Source of the DNA: Rhodospirillaceae bacterium
Lineage (GTDB): Bacteria > Pseudomonadota > Alphaproteobacteria > Rhodospirillales > UBA2165
Reading direction: 5' to 3'
Length of the DNA: 64,000 nucleotides
Assembly (NCBI GenBank): GCA_018649725.1
Contig: JABIHH010000078.1
Location: 1-64,000, forward strand
Numbering within the stretch: the stretch's first letter is position 1; each line of letters opens with the position of its first letter. Both the position numbers and the translations under genes were made by a program. Shown here piece by piece: positions 34,904-44,690 of the stretch. The notes below the pieces were generated by a model that searched no databases, was not told the DNA's origin, and saw only the letters and a program-made list of their open reading frames with translations.

Positions 34904-35986
34904 TTATTTAGGTATCGTGCCGTCAACGCCTTCGACATAAAAATTCATGCCAGCAAGCATGCCGTCATCAGCATTTTTACCCGCAGGCACAACAATTTTG
35001 CCGGCTTGGTTTTTGATCGGCCCAGCGAACGGATGAACCGTGCCATTGAAGATACCCTCTTTGGCTTTTTCGGCTATAGCCACAACGTCGGCTGGAATAG
35101 CTTTATTGTAAGGTGCCATTCTGACCATACCTGATTTAAAGCCGCCCCAAGTGTCTTGAGACTTCCAGGTGCCATCGAGCATCGCTTTGGTCCGCCCAAT
35201 ATAATAAGCGTTCCAGTTATCGATGATCGCTGTCAGCTGAGCTTTTGGACCGAAGTGGACCATGTCGGATGCTTGACCAACACCCCAAACACCAGCCTTT
35301 TGAGCCTGTTGCAGCGGTGCCGGAGAATCGGTGTGCTGCATGATGATATCTGCGCCTTGGGCAATCAGTGCTTTGGCCGCATCGGCTTCTTTGCCTGGAT
35401 CAAACCAGGAAGACACCCAAACAACTTTGATTTTGATCTTAGGATTTACCGAGCGCGCAGCAATGATCGTCGCGTTAATGCCCCGGATCACTTCTGGGAT
35501 CGGGAAAGAAGCAACATATCCCAAGATATTGGATTTAGTCATTTTACCTGCGATCAAGCCAACAACATGGCGGCCTTCATAAAAACGTGCGGAATAGGTC
35601 GAGATATTTTTTCCGCGCTTGAAGCCGGTGGCGTGTTCAAACTTCACTTTTGGAAAGCGTTTAGCGACTTTCAAAGTTGGGTTCATGTAGCCAAACGAAG
35701 TCGTGAAAATGAGGTTATGACCTGAGCGAGCAAGTTTGGTGATCACCCGGGCAGCATCTGCACCTTCTGGTACAGATTCGACATAAGTCGTTTTAACCTG
35801 ATCACCAAAAGTATTAGCAATCGCTTTTCGACCAACATTATGCTGATACGACCAACCATGGTCACCAATTGGGCCAACATAGACAAAGCCGACTTTGGCT
35901 TTTTTTTCTGCGGCAAAACCGGTAGACGCGCCGACAACCATCGCGGCTGTCAGTAAAGCGCCTAAAAATACGCGTTTTGAAATCAT
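34904..35986 (-). CDS. BMP-family substrate-binding protein of a nucleoside ABC importer
   Basis: A 360-residue periplasmic binding protein. Signal peptide at residues 1-25 (RVFLGALLTAAMVVGASTGFAAE, cleavage after AFA expected; partly quoted), then KVGFVYVGPIGDHGWSYQHNVG, the pattern of PnrA/BMP proteins that bind purine nucleosides, and GADIIMQHTDSPAP. Together with two permeases and a double ATPase encoded directly upstream it forms a complete importer. Location in a purine-degradation locus points to nucleosides, nucleobases or a breakdown product as substrate. Confidence 0.9.
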   Translation of the reverse strand: MISKRVFLGALLTAAMVVGASTGFAAEKKAKVGFVYVGPIGDHGWSYQHNVGRKAIANTFGDQVKTTYVESVPEGADAARVITKLARSGHNLIFTTSFGYMNPTLKVAKRFPKVKFEHATGFKRGKNISTYSARFYEGRHVVGLIAGKMTKSNILGYVASFPIPEVIRGINATIIAARSVNPKIKIKVVWVSSWFDPGKEADAAKALIAQGADIIMQHTDSPAPLQQAQKAGVWGVGQASDMVHFGPKAQLTAIIDNWNAYYIGRTKAMLDGTWKSQDTWGGFKSGMVRMAPYNKAIPADVVAIAEKAKEGIFNGTVHPFAGPIKNQAGKIVVPAGKNADDGMLAGMNFYVEGVDGTIPK

Positions 35987-36023
35987 CGTTTTCCTCCGAT
36001 AGATATGTTTAAGTTTAATTTAG

Positions 36024-36947
36024 TTAACCAGATGCATGGAAACTCCGGCCTAAACAGGCAGGAGCATTGATACTCGCCCGTGTACTGTCCCTCGATATGA
36101 GCACAAGAACCACCACAGTCGCAAGATAAGGCAGCATGGACAAGAATTGCGGCGCGACTTCGAGGCCGAATCCCTGAGCATGCAATTGAATGATTGTAAT
36201 ACCGCCAAATAAATACGCCCCAAAAAAGGCCCGCCACGCTTTCCAGGATGCAAAGACGACCAAAGCGAGCGCAATCCAGCCTCGGCCAGCGGTCATATTT
36301 TCTGCCCAAAGCGGCGTATAGACAAGCGACAAATACGCGCCACCCAATCCCGCCATGGCGCCGCCAAACAGCACACAAGCCATGCGGATTTTATTGACCG
36401 AATAACCGATGGAGTGGGCCGCATGGTGATTTTCACCAACCGCCCGGATCAACAATCCTGTCCGGGTTTTATTCAGCACATAAGTCACCAAGGCAGCCGA
36501 GATCACCGAGCCATAAACCAAAATATCGTGGCCAAAAAGCAATGGCCCTAAGATCGGAATATCACTGATAAACGGAATTTCGAGCCCCGGCAGACCGGGG
36601 AATGTTTTACCTACAAAGCCATGGCCCAACAGCGCACTAAAGCCCAAACCAAAGATCGTCAGCGCTAGGCCGGTTGCCACTTGATTGGACAACAAATAAA
36701 GCGTCAGGAAGCCAAAAATGAAGGCAATGGCGGCACCGCCAAGCGCCCCTGAGACAATCGCCAGCGTTGCATTGCCAGTCGTCACGCCAACACCAAAGGC
36801 GACAACAGCGCCGGTAATCATCATGCCTTCAACGCCCAAATTCAGCACACCTGATTTTTCAACGACGACCTCTCCGACCGCGGCAAACACCAAAGGTGTT
36901 GAGGCGGTGATAATTGTCAATAACGCGGGGACTATCCATTCTGGCAT
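36024..36947 (-). CDS. ABC importer permease (second)
   Basis: An inner-membrane permease of the BPD_transp_2 family. Start taken at ATG 36945-36947 (MPEWIVPALL, 307 residues), one base after the upstream permease stop; a frame to 36965 would overlap that gene. The conserved EKSGVLNLGVEGMMITG and the RAVGENHHAAHSIGYSVNKIR cytoplasmic loop (partly quoted) are typical of nucleoside-type importers with BMP binding proteins. Several hydrophobic segments follow. Third gene of the importer group. Confidence 0.88.
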   Translation of the reverse strand: MPEWIVPALLTIITASTPLVFAAVGEVVVEKSGVLNLGVEGMMITGAVVAFGVGVTTGNATLAIVSGALGGAAIAFIFGFLTLYLLSNQVATGLALTIFGLGFSALLGHGFVGKTFPGLPGLEIPFISDIPILGPLLFGHDILVYGSVISAALVTYVLNKTRTGLLIRAVGENHHAAHSIGYSVNKIRMACVLFGGAMAGLGGAYLSLVYTPLWAENMTAGRGWIALALVVFASWKAWRAFFGAYLFGGITIIQLHAQGFGLEVAPQFLSMLPYLATVVVLVLISRDSTRASINAPACLGRSFHASG

Positions 36948-36948
36948 G

Positions 36949-38067
36949 TTATGCACCCTCCTCATCTATCGTCGCGGGGGCAGTGGCAACTGCCACCGCC
37001 GTTGCGACATTTGCCCGGCCAAAGCGGATGCGGTAGCGCACCAACACGTCACTCGCGAGCAAGAAAAATAACAGCATACCCTGGAACACACCGGTCACCG
37101 CATTGGGCAAATTCATTTCAATTTGAGCATTATCTCCGCCCAAATAAGTCAACGCCATCAACAAACCGGCGAACAAACAGCCAATCGGGTGGAGCCGCCC
37201 TAAGAAGGCAACAATAATGGCGGTGAAACCATAGCCTGGTGAAATAACTGGAATGATTTGACCAACCGGTCCTGAAACTTCAATGGTGCCGGCAAGGCCA
37301 GCTGCTCCGCCGCCGATCATCAGCGTCAACCAGACGATGTGTTTTTCTTTAAAGCCAGCAAAGCTCGCCGCCATCGGCGCCATGCCGATGACCCGAATTT
37401 GAAAGCCAATCATATGGCGCGTCATCACAACCCAGGCAATGGCAACGCCAAAGAGAGCGATAATCCAGCCAAAGTGCAGACGGGTTTCTTCCAAGATAAT
37501 CGGAATAATCGCTGCATCATGAAAGAGGCGCGATTCGGGGAAGTTCTGGCCATCGGGATCTTTCCACGGCCCATGAATGAGATAGCTCAAGACCAGCAAC
37601 CCGACATAGGTCAGCATTAAGCTGGTAAGAATTTCATTGGTGCCGTATTTGGTTTTGAGAAAAGCTGGGATCGCAGCCCAAGCCATTCCGCCCAGCACCC
37701 CAGCGACTAGCATGCCCGGCACCAAAAATAACGAGTCGACATTGAAAAACACCAAAGCCACACCGCCGCCGGCCAAAGCACCGATGGTCAATTGCCCTTC
37801 GGCACCAATGTTCCAGATGTTTGCTTGGAAGCCAAAAGACAACCCGACCGCGATCAACACCAAGGGTGTTGCTTTGACGAACAATTCCGCCCAGCCGTCA
37901 AGCGAGGTTAAAGGCTGAACAAAAAACGTCACAATTGCTTCCAGCGGATCAACGCCCAAAATGCCGAACATAACCATGCCAGCGATGAAGGTCAGGATAA
38001 CCGCAAAGATCGGCGACCAATAAATCATCGAGCGGGACATCTCGCCCCGTAATTCGAGCCTAAGCAT
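36949..38067 (-). CDS. ABC importer permease (first)
   Basis: A permease of about 372 residues with many hydrophobic segments and the motif FGFQANIWNIGAEGQLTIGAL, shared with the nucleoside/sugar permeases of this group. Start taken at ATG 38065-38067 (MLRLELRGEMSRSMIYW), which overlaps the ATPase stop by 8 bp; the longer frame to 38166 runs through the ATPase gene and lacks family similarity. Pairs with the following permease to form a heterodimeric channel. Confidence 0.88.
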   Translation of the reverse strand: MLRLELRGEMSRSMIYWSPIFAVILTFIAGMVMFGILGVDPLEAIVTFFVQPLTSLDGWAELFVKATPLVLIAVGLSFGFQANIWNIGAEGQLTIGALAGGGVALVFFNVDSLFLVPGMLVAGVLGGMAWAAIPAFLKTKYGTNEILTSLMLTYVGLLVLSYLIHGPWKDPDGQNFPESRLFHDAAIIPIILEETRLHFGWIIALFGVAIAWVVMTRHMIGFQIRVIGMAPMAASFAGFKEKHIVWLTLMIGGGAAGLAGTIEVSGPVGQIIPVISPGYGFTAIIVAFLGRLHPIGCLFAGLLMALTYLGGDNAQIEMNLPNAVTGVFQGMLLFFLLASDVLVRYRIRFGRANVATAVAVATAPATIDEEGA

Positions 38068-39592
38068 GAGCAGCCTCCTCTTCTCCGACAATGCCGGCCA
38101 TGAGCAAGCCAATTGCTTCGACGGTAAACTCTTCGGCGGGTCTGGTGGGTGACAATTCGCCCTCACAGATCACGGCCATTTGGTCTGAAACTTCGAACAG
38201 CTCCTCCAGATCCTGACTGATCACCAAAACCGCTGCCCCTTTGGCTGCCAAATCCAACAGCGATTGGCGAATAAAGGCGGCTGAGCCCGCATCAACGCCC
38301 CAGGTCGGCTGCAAGGCGACAATCACACCCGGATTCTGCAATATCTCCCGGCCAAAAATAAACTTCTGCAAATTGCCGCCAGAAAGACTATTCGCCGCAT
38401 GTTCAACACCCGGCGTTTTGACATTAAACTCGGCAACCACGTCTAAAGCATATTTGACTGAACCTCGAATATCGATAAAGCCGTTCGAGGTTAAATTCAT
38501 CGTCCTGGCGCCCGACAAAAAAGCGTTTTCCCAGAGCGACATCTCCGGTACCGTGCCATGGCCCAATCGTTCTTCCGGCACGAAGCCAAGCCCCGCGTTG
38601 CGCCTGATGCTTGGCCCGGATTTGCCGACCGCATCTTTGCCAATCATCACGCTACTCGCGTCTTCGACCAGCATTTCGCCACTTAGAACTTCCATCAATT
38701 CGATCTGTCCATTACCGGCAATCCCGGCGATGCCAACGACTTCGCCTTGGCGCACTTCGAGATTTATGTTTTTAAGATCAACACCATGCTGATGGCTAGA
38801 TTTCAAGCTGAGATCGCGGACCACCAGATGCGGATCCCCGGGCGCTGCTTTGCCGGGTTTTTCTGGGCTTACCAAGCTGTCGCCCATCATCATTTCCGCC
38901 ATTGAGCGCGGGCTTTCTTCTGATGGGATACAATCATCGACGACTTCGCCCATGCGCATAATCGTTGCGACATGACAGAGGTCTTTGATCTCCTGCAGCT
39001 TGTGACTGATATAGAGGATAGAAACGCCTTCTTCGGACAAACGACGCAGCGTTTTAAAGAGCTCATCGACTTCCTGGGGGGTCAGCACCGAGGTCGGCTC
39101 ATCCATGATCAACAATTTGGGATCCTGCAACAGGCAGCGCACCACTTCGATCCGTTGGCGCTCACCTACCGACAGAGTGTGGACGTAGCGATTAGGATCA
39201 AGCGGCAGGCCATATTGCTGCGAGACATCGCGAATGCGTTGATTGAGATCACCGGCGGCAAGTTCTTTGGAAATGCCGATGGCGATGTTTTCTTCCACCG
39301 TCATCGCATCAAACAATGAGAAATGCTGGAACACCATGCCGATTCCAAGCTTGCGGGCGGCATTGGGATTTTGAATGACCATCTCCTGGCCTTCCCATTT
39401 GAGCGAGCCGGAATCAGCTTTTTGCACGCCATAAATAAACTTCACCAAAGTCGATTTGCCGGCACCATTTTCGCCCAGCAACGCATGGATTTCACCCGGC
39501 ATGATTTTCAGGCTGACATTGTTGTTGGCGATCACGCCGGGATAAGCCTTCGTGATGCCTTGCAATTCTAACCTGGGTGTTTGATCTGTCAT
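38060..39592 (-). CDS. ABC importer ATPase with two nucleotide-binding domains
   Basis: A 510-residue tandem ATPase of the RbsA/MglA/NupA type. First domain: Walker A GENGAGKST at about residue 38, signature LSVGERQRIEV, Walker B LLIMDEPTSVL. Second domain: degenerate Walker A region (GIAGNGQIELMEVL), signature LSGGNLQKFIFGRE. One complete and one altered ATP site is normal for this class. It follows xdhB by 12 bp in the same orientation, tying uptake to xanthine oxidation. Confidence 0.9.
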   Translation of the reverse strand: MTDQTPRLELQGITKAYPGVIANNNVSLKIMPGEIHALLGENGAGKSTLVKFIYGVQKADSGSLKWEGQEMVIQNPNAARKLGIGMVFQHFSLFDAMTVEENIAIGISKELAAGDLNQRIRDVSQQYGLPLDPNRYVHTLSVGERQRIEVVRCLLQDPKLLIMDEPTSVLTPQEVDELFKTLRRLSEEGVSILYISHKLQEIKDLCHVATIMRMGEVVDDCIPSEESPRSMAEMMMGDSLVSPEKPGKAAPGDPHLVVRDLSLKSSHQHGVDLKNINLEVRQGEVVGIAGIAGNGQIELMEVLSGEMLVEDASSVMIGKDAVGKSGPSIRRNAGLGFVPEERLGHGTVPEMSLWENAFLSGARTMNLTSNGFIDIRGSVKYALDVVAEFNVKTPGVEHAANSLSGGNLQKFIFGREILQNPGVIVALQPTWGVDAGSAAFIRQSLLDLAAKGAAVLVISQDLEELFEVSDQMAVICEGELSPTRPAEEFTVEAIGLLMAGIVGEEEAAHA

Positions 39593-39604
39593 ACGTCCCC
39601 CGCC

Positions 39605-41911
39605 TTATGCTCTAATTTCAGTTATCGCATTTAGAAGTGCTTCTGGTGTCGCAGGTGCGTTCAGTGTTGGGCGCTTCGATCCATCGCCACATCGCGCCAC
39701 CGCATCCCTCAGAGCCAGCCAAACTGAGATTGCCAACATCAACGGTGGCTCGCCGATGGCTTTAGACCTGAAGATGGTTGGTACGCGATTTGGTGCATCC
39801 TCCAGAATATGGATATTGAACTTAGGCGGAACGTCTCGACTGCCGGGGATTTTGTAGGTAGATGGCCCATGAGTCAAAAGCGCACCTTTATCATTCCACA
39901 CCAATTCCTCCGATGTCAGCCACCCCATCCCCTGAACATAGGCCCCTTCGATCTGGCCATAATCCACCCGTGGGTTCAAAGATTTCCCACAATCTTGTAG
40001 GATATCAGTATGTAGCGTCCGGGATTCGCCGGTCAAAGTATCAATCACAACTTCCGAAATAGAGACGCCATAGCTGAAATAATAAAACGGTGAGCCGGTA
40101 CAGGTAATCGGATCCCAGGTCAGGTCCGGCGTTTGATAAAAGCCGGTTGCGGAAAGCGATTCTCTGGCCTCCCAAGTCATTTGGGCGAGCTCGGCAAAGC
40201 TGAGACTTTCATTGCCCGCGTAAACACAGTTCAGGCGAAACTCGATCTCGTCCTCGGCAACGTCAAAATGACGCGCCGCCACGCCGGTCATCCGAGCCTT
40301 AATCCGGTCCGCTGCATCATAAGCGGCCATACCGTTAAGATCTGAGCCAGCAGACGCCGCCGTCGCCGAGGTGTTCGGCACTTTATCGGTGCGGGTCGAT
40401 GAGATTTTAATGTTGTCGATGTCGATCTGGAAGACCGTCGCCACGACTTGCGCCACCTTGGTAAACAGCCCTTGGCCCATCTCCGTGCCGCCATGATTGA
40501 GATGAACTGAGCCGTCGGTATAAACATGGACCAATGCGCCCGCTTGATTAAGCGCCGGCATATTGAACGAAATACCGAACTTGATCGGCATTGCCGCGAT
40601 GCCCTTTTTCAAGGTTTGGTTTTCCAGGTTGAATTTTTCGATGGCTTGTTTGCGGCCTTCATAGTCAATTTCGCTCATCAAACGATCAGCGAGCTCTTCA
40701 ATGATATTATCTGTCACGGTCTGACCATACGGCGTGACGTTGCGATCCTTGGTGCCGTAGTAATTGACTTTTCGAATATCATCCAAAGATTTGCCGAGGT
40801 GATGACCGATATGCTCCAAGATCGTCTCAATCACGATCATGCCTTGCGGTCCGCCAAAGCCTCGAAAGGCCGTATTGGAAACCGTGTTGGTCTTGCACGG
40901 ATAGCCTCTAAACCGTGCGTTTTCCAAGAAATAGCAATTATCGCCGTGACACAGCGAGCGCGCCATCACGCCGGAGCTGAGATCCGCAACATTGCCGGAA
41001 CGCATATACATCGCGATATCAATGCCCGCAATTCGTCCGTCATCATCAAAGCCGACATCATAATCGAACTCATAATCGTGGCGCTTGCCGGTGATGATCA
41101 TATCGGCATCCCGGCGCAATCTCAGTTTAGCAGGCCGCCCGGTCTTTGAGGCGACCATGGCTGCCAAGGCCGCGATGATGGTCGGCTGGCTTTCTTTGCC
41201 GCCAAAGCCCCCGCCCATGCGGCGAATTTCCACCGTCACGGCATTGCTCGGCACACCCAAAACATGTGAGACACCGTGTTGTACTTCGGTCGGATGTTGG
41301 GTTGAGCTATAGACCTGCATGTCCTGATCTTCGCCCGGCACCGCAAGTGCGACATTGGCTTCGAGATAAAAGTGATCCTGGCCACCGCAGGCAATCTCAC
41401 CTTGCAGGCGATGCTGGGCTGCCTCAAGCGCCTTATCGGGATCCCCTTTGATGACGGAGGGGGGAGTGTAGGTGAACTGTTCTTTTTCGAAGGCTTCTTT
41501 GATCGAGAGAACCGGCTTTAGCTCTTCATAGTCAACGGCAACCAATTTGGCCGCCTGAAATGCTTGGTCGTAGGTGTCGGCAGCAACTACAGCAAACGGG
41601 TGCCCGACATATTCCACAACGCCATCGGCGATCGCCGGTTCACCTTCAAAAATCGGTGCGATGTCGTTATGGCCGGCAATATCTTTGGCCGTCAGCACCG
41701 CCGCAACTCCTGCCATCGCCAGCGCCTTCGAGGCATCGATTGATTTGATCGTGGCATGAGCGTGCGGCGACGTCACCAGCACAAGCTCCAGCGTATTCGG
41801 CAGGCTCGGCATATCATCAATATAGAGCGCCTTGCCGGTGACATGCTTGACCGCACTATCATGCTGGACCTTATCATGCGCCGCGCCAACGATGTTTTGC
41901 GAGCCATCCAT
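39605..41911 (-). CDS. xdhB: xanthine dehydrogenase molybdopterin subunit
   Basis: Large subunit of about 768 residues that oxidises hypoxanthine/xanthine to urate. Motifs: GGQDHFYLE, GGGFGGKESQ, the Arg-containing RGFGGPQG, and AIGEPPLMLA with the catalytic glutamate near the C-terminus. Start taken at ATG 41909-41911 (MDGSQNIVGAAHDK), which shares one base with the xdhA stop; the longer frame to 42112 overlaps xdhA. The insertion factor xdhC is not found in the window and is presumably elsewhere. Confidence 0.92.
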   Translation of the reverse strand: MDGSQNIVGAAHDKVQHDSAVKHVTGKALYIDDMPSLPNTLELVLVTSPHAHATIKSIDASKALAMAGVAAVLTAKDIAGHNDIAPIFEGEPAIADGVVEYVGHPFAVVAADTYDQAFQAAKLVAVDYEELKPVLSIKEAFEKEQFTYTPPSVIKGDPDKALEAAQHRLQGEIACGGQDHFYLEANVALAVPGEDQDMQVYSSTQHPTEVQHGVSHVLGVPSNAVTVEIRRMGGGFGGKESQPTIIAALAAMVASKTGRPAKLRLRRDADMIITGKRHDYEFDYDVGFDDDGRIAGIDIAMYMRSGNVADLSSGVMARSLCHGDNCYFLENARFRGYPCKTNTVSNTAFRGFGGPQGMIVIETILEHIGHHLGKSLDDIRKVNYYGTKDRNVTPYGQTVTDNIIEELADRLMSEIDYEGRKQAIEKFNLENQTLKKGIAAMPIKFGISFNMPALNQAGALVHVYTDGSVHLNHGGTEMGQGLFTKVAQVVATVFQIDIDNIKISSTRTDKVPNTSATAASAGSDLNGMAAYDAADRIKARMTGVAARHFDVAEDEIEFRLNCVYAGNESLSFAELAQMTWEARESLSATGFYQTPDLTWDPITCTGSPFYYFSYGVSISEVVIDTLTGESRTLHTDILQDCGKSLNPRVDYGQIEGAYVQGMGWLTSEELVWNDKGALLTHGPSTYKIPGSRDVPPKFNIHILEDAPNRVPTIFRSKAIGEPPLMLAISVWLALRDAVARCGDGSKRPTLNAPATPEALLNAITEIRA

Positions 41912-43317
41912 TATACCGCCACCACTTCTAGAGCCTGATCGAGGCCAGAGATATCCTGATAGAGGCGCTGGAATAGATTGCCGGCGACTTGGAGGCGATA
42001 CTGCGCACTCGCCCTGTGATCGCTGATCGGCTGATAGTCTTTGCCGATCACGCCTGATGCTGAACGCGCGGTTTCGATATTCCAGGTTTTGCCGATAAGG
42101 GCGGCCTCGCAAGCAAGACTTCGTTTTGGCGTCGCCGCCATACCGCCATAGGCGATGCGCGCAGCTGTTACGGTCTCGCTGTCGAGTTCAAGCCGATAGG
42201 CACCGATTACGGCAGAGATATCTTGATCATAGCGTTTGGAAATTTTATAGGCGCGGAACTCTTGTGTGGCGTTCAATTTTGGAATGCGAATAGCCTTGAT
42301 GAACTCACCCGCTTTGAGATCGGTTTTGCGGTAGTCGAGGAAAAATTCCTCAATCAGCAATTCGCGCTCCCCGGCCTTTGAATACAAAATGAGCGTCGCA
42401 TCAAGCGCGATGAGGCAGGGCGGCGTATCACCGATCGGGGACGCATTACCAATATTGCCGCCGATGGTGCCGACATTGCGGATTTGGACCGAGCCGATCC
42501 GGGTGATCAAAGTCGCAAAAGACGGGAAGAGACGTTCAATGAAAGGCAAAGCCGATGAATAAGTCACCGCAGCGCCAAAAGTTATATCTGTCTCAGTCTC
42601 GTCAATTTCCAGAAGCTCAGCGACATGGCCGGTATGAATAACGGTCTCAAGCGCTTCGCGTTCCTTGCTGACCAAGATGCCGAGATCGGTGCCACCGCCC
42701 AATAAATTTGCTTCCGGGTGGTCGGCAAAAACCTCAGCTAACGCATCGATGGTTTGTGGTGCCAAGAAGGATTGAGCGCCATCGGTATATTCCGAAGTGG
42801 CCTCTAGAATATCGAGCGCGGCACCATCCGGCTTCGCCGCACAAGCTTCACGCGCAGCTTCAACGATCGGCCGGTAGCCCGTGCAGCGGCACAAATTTCC
42901 AGCCAGCGTATCGTGGATGAGGCCATCGCTTGGTTGTTCTCCAGCCTGCCTGAGAGCAAAGAGCGACATGATAATGCCCGGCGTACAAAAGCCGCATTGG
43001 GTGCCATCAGTTTTCACCATGGCGTCCTGCACCGGGTCGAGCAGTGCATCGCTTGTCGCTAGACCTTCAACGGTAAGGACATGTTTGCCGTCTAATTGGG
43101 CGACCATAAGCAAACACGCATTGACGGCTTTGTAGTCGGGTTGGCCTTCAACATTCTCAGCCAGCACGATGGTGCAAGCCCCACAATCACCCTCCGCACA
43201 GCCTTCTTTGGTGCCGGTAAGCTCGGCAGTTTCACGGAGATAATCCAGCACAGTCGTTGTCGGCGAGACCGCCTCAACATGACGCAATTCGCCATTTAAT
43301 GTGAACTGGAGTGTCAT
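41911..43317 (-). CDS. xdhA: xanthine dehydrogenase Fe-S/FAD subunit
   Basis: A 468-residue small subunit. N-terminal plant-ferredoxin-like [2Fe-2S] site CAEGDCGAC around residues 39-47, second [2Fe-2S] domain with CGFCTPG and GNLCRCTGYRPI, and a CO_dh/FAD-binding domain with NLLGGGTDLG and IRNVGTIGGNIGNASPIGD. It passes electrons from the molybdenum subunit to NAD+. Lies 149 bp after puuD, separated by an 11-bp tandem repeat. Confidence 0.92.
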   Translation of the reverse strand: MTLQFTLNGELRHVEAVSPTTTVLDYLRETAELTGTKEGCAEGDCGACTIVLAENVEGQPDYKAVNACLLMVAQLDGKHVLTVEGLATSDALLDPVQDAMVKTDGTQCGFCTPGIIMSLFALRQAGEQPSDGLIHDTLAGNLCRCTGYRPIVEAAREACAAKPDGAALDILEATSEYTDGAQSFLAPQTIDALAEVFADHPEANLLGGGTDLGILVSKEREALETVIHTGHVAELLEIDETETDITFGAAVTYSSALPFIERLFPSFATLITRIGSVQIRNVGTIGGNIGNASPIGDTPPCLIALDATLILYSKAGERELLIEEFFLDYRKTDLKAGEFIKAIRIPKLNATQEFRAYKISKRYDQDISAVIGAYRLELDSETVTAARIAYGGMAATPKRSLACEAALIGKTWNIETARSASGVIGKDYQPISDHRASAQYRLQVAGNLFQRLYQDISGLDQALEVVAV

Positions 43318-43399
43318 CTAATCCCTTAACCCTGCTGTCTTTGCGCCCTTTTTGGGCTTTGTTTAAAGTATTGCCTCTTTTAGAGACGGAGTCTCACTT

Positions 43400-43476
43400 A
43401 TTATTCCCCAATTATTCCTCAATTATTCCTCAATTATTCCTCAATTATTCCTCAATTATTCCTCAATTATTCCTCT
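43400..43476. repeat. seven tandem 11-bp repeats at the puuD 3' end
   Basis: The unit ATTATTCCTCA is repeated seven times (first unit ATTATTCCCCA, last ATTATTCCTCT), covering the puuD stop codon (43467-43469) and 67 bp beyond. On the minus strand every unit offers a TAA or frame-dependent stop, so copy-number change would not lengthen puuD much. Confidence 0.9.
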
Positions 43477-44669
43477 GCCGGCATGCCGCGCTTTATCCAA
43501 TCGCCCATACCTTGGCGTTCTTTTTTGGTCATTTTGGTCTTGTTGCCAAGCGGCATCGCATTAGTCAGCACGGCTTGTTTCAATATTACGGCACTGTATT
43601 TTTTAATGTCGGCGAGAGTTTCAAGTTTCACACCGCCCGGTGCTTCCTCAATGTCTTCATCGGTTGGCTTGGCGGCATGACACGACACACAGCGCGTTTG
43701 CACAATTGCCAACACATCGGTTGCTTCCAATTGATCATCTTCCGCCACTTTTACATCCTCGCGGTAGCTTATGAAGACCATCAAGACAGCCATAAACGCC
43801 GCCGCTGTCGCCCATTGCCATTTAAGGCGGCTGCCACTTTTGCCTTGGTTTTTGGCATTGTAGTAGTCGCGAATAATGCCGCCGATAATAATGACGAGAC
43901 CGACAACAACCCACGAATGCTGGTTGGAAAAAATCATCGGGAAGTGCGAGCTGATCATCATCAGCAATACCGGTAATGTCAGATAATTGTTATGAGTTGA
44001 GCGTTGTTTGCCGTCTTCACCCAACTGGGGGTCTGGCTCATCACCGGCAATCAACGCATCGACGACAATGCGCTGATTGGGAATAATGACAAAGAAAACA
44101 TTGGCGACCATGATCGTTCCGACCATCGCACCGACATGAACAAACGCCCCCCGCCCACTATAGACGTGGGTAAAGCCATAGGCCGCCAGCAAGATCATGA
44201 CAAAGACGATGGCTGACAGCGCGATCTCACTTTTTCCAAGCGGTGATTTGCAAACCTGATCATAAATCACCCAACCTGCAATGAAGGCCCCAATGCTGAT
44301 TCCAATCGCCTGCCATTGATTGAGGTCCATCACCTCTCTATCGATCAGAAAACTCTCTGCACCCCAGTAATAAATAATCACCATCAATGAGAAGCCGGAA
44401 ATCCAGGTGAAATAGGCTTCCCATTTGAACCAGTGCAGCACGTCCGGCATTTTGGGTGGGGCCACGGTATATTTCTGCATGAAATAAAAGCCGCCGCCAT
44501 GCACATTCCACGACGCGCCTTTAACGCCCTCAGGCAAACCTTCTTCGGGCCTCAGAGAATAGTCTAAGAACATGAAATAAAACGAGGAGCCAATCCAGGC
44601 GATACCGGCAATCAGATGTAGCCAGCGAAACATCAGTTCTAACCATTCTGCGTAAGCGATATCGATCAT
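43467..44669 (-). CDS. puuD: urate hydroxylase PuuD with C-terminal cytochrome c domain
   Basis: A 400-residue membrane protein. The N-terminal part has about eight hydrophobic segments and the PuuD pattern FRWLHLIAGIAWIGSSFYF; the C-terminal cytochrome c domain has the haem motif CVSCH at residues 327-331 and a likely axial Met at 372 (NAMPLGN). This family oxidises urate to 5-hydroxyisourate with electrons going to the respiratory chain instead of making hydrogen peroxide. It lies next to the HIU hydrolase gene and xdhA, as expected. Stop codon lies inside the 11-bp repeat array. Confidence 0.93.
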   Translation of the reverse strand: MIDIAYAEWLELMFRWLHLIAGIAWIGSSFYFMFLDYSLRPEEGLPEGVKGASWNVHGGGFYFMQKYTVAPPKMPDVLHWFKWEAYFTWISGFSLMVIIYYWGAESFLIDREVMDLNQWQAIGISIGAFIAGWVIYDQVCKSPLGKSEIALSAIVFVMILLAAYGFTHVYSGRGAFVHVGAMVGTIMVANVFFVIIPNQRIVVDALIAGDEPDPQLGEDGKQRSTHNNYLTLPVLLMMISSHFPMIFSNQHSWVVVGLVIIIGGIIRDYYNAKNQGKSGSRLKWQWATAAAFMAVLMVFISYREDVKVAEDDQLEATDVLAIVQTRCVSCHAAKPTDEDIEEAPGGVKLETLADIKKYSAVILKQAVLTNAMPLGNKTKMTKKERQGMGDWIKRGMPAEE

Positions 44670-44690
44670 GGGAAGATTGCCTTTTGTCTG

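Noticed and set aside
35156-35725. 189-codon frame antisense to the BMP binding protein
   Set aside because: No recognisable domain; opposite strand encodes a complete binding protein with signal peptide.
40526-41149. 207-codon frame antisense to xdhB
   Set aside because: No family motifs and wholly inside xdhB, whose molybdopterin motifs are conserved.
43400-43476. Regular short repeats considered as a CRISPR array
   Set aside because: Units are 11 bp and directly adjacent, with no spacers and no cas genes.
43311-43976. 221-codon plus-strand frame starting in the xdhA start region
   Set aside because: Its N-terminal repeats come from translating the 11-bp repeat array and the rest is antisense to puuD, which has clear family motifs.
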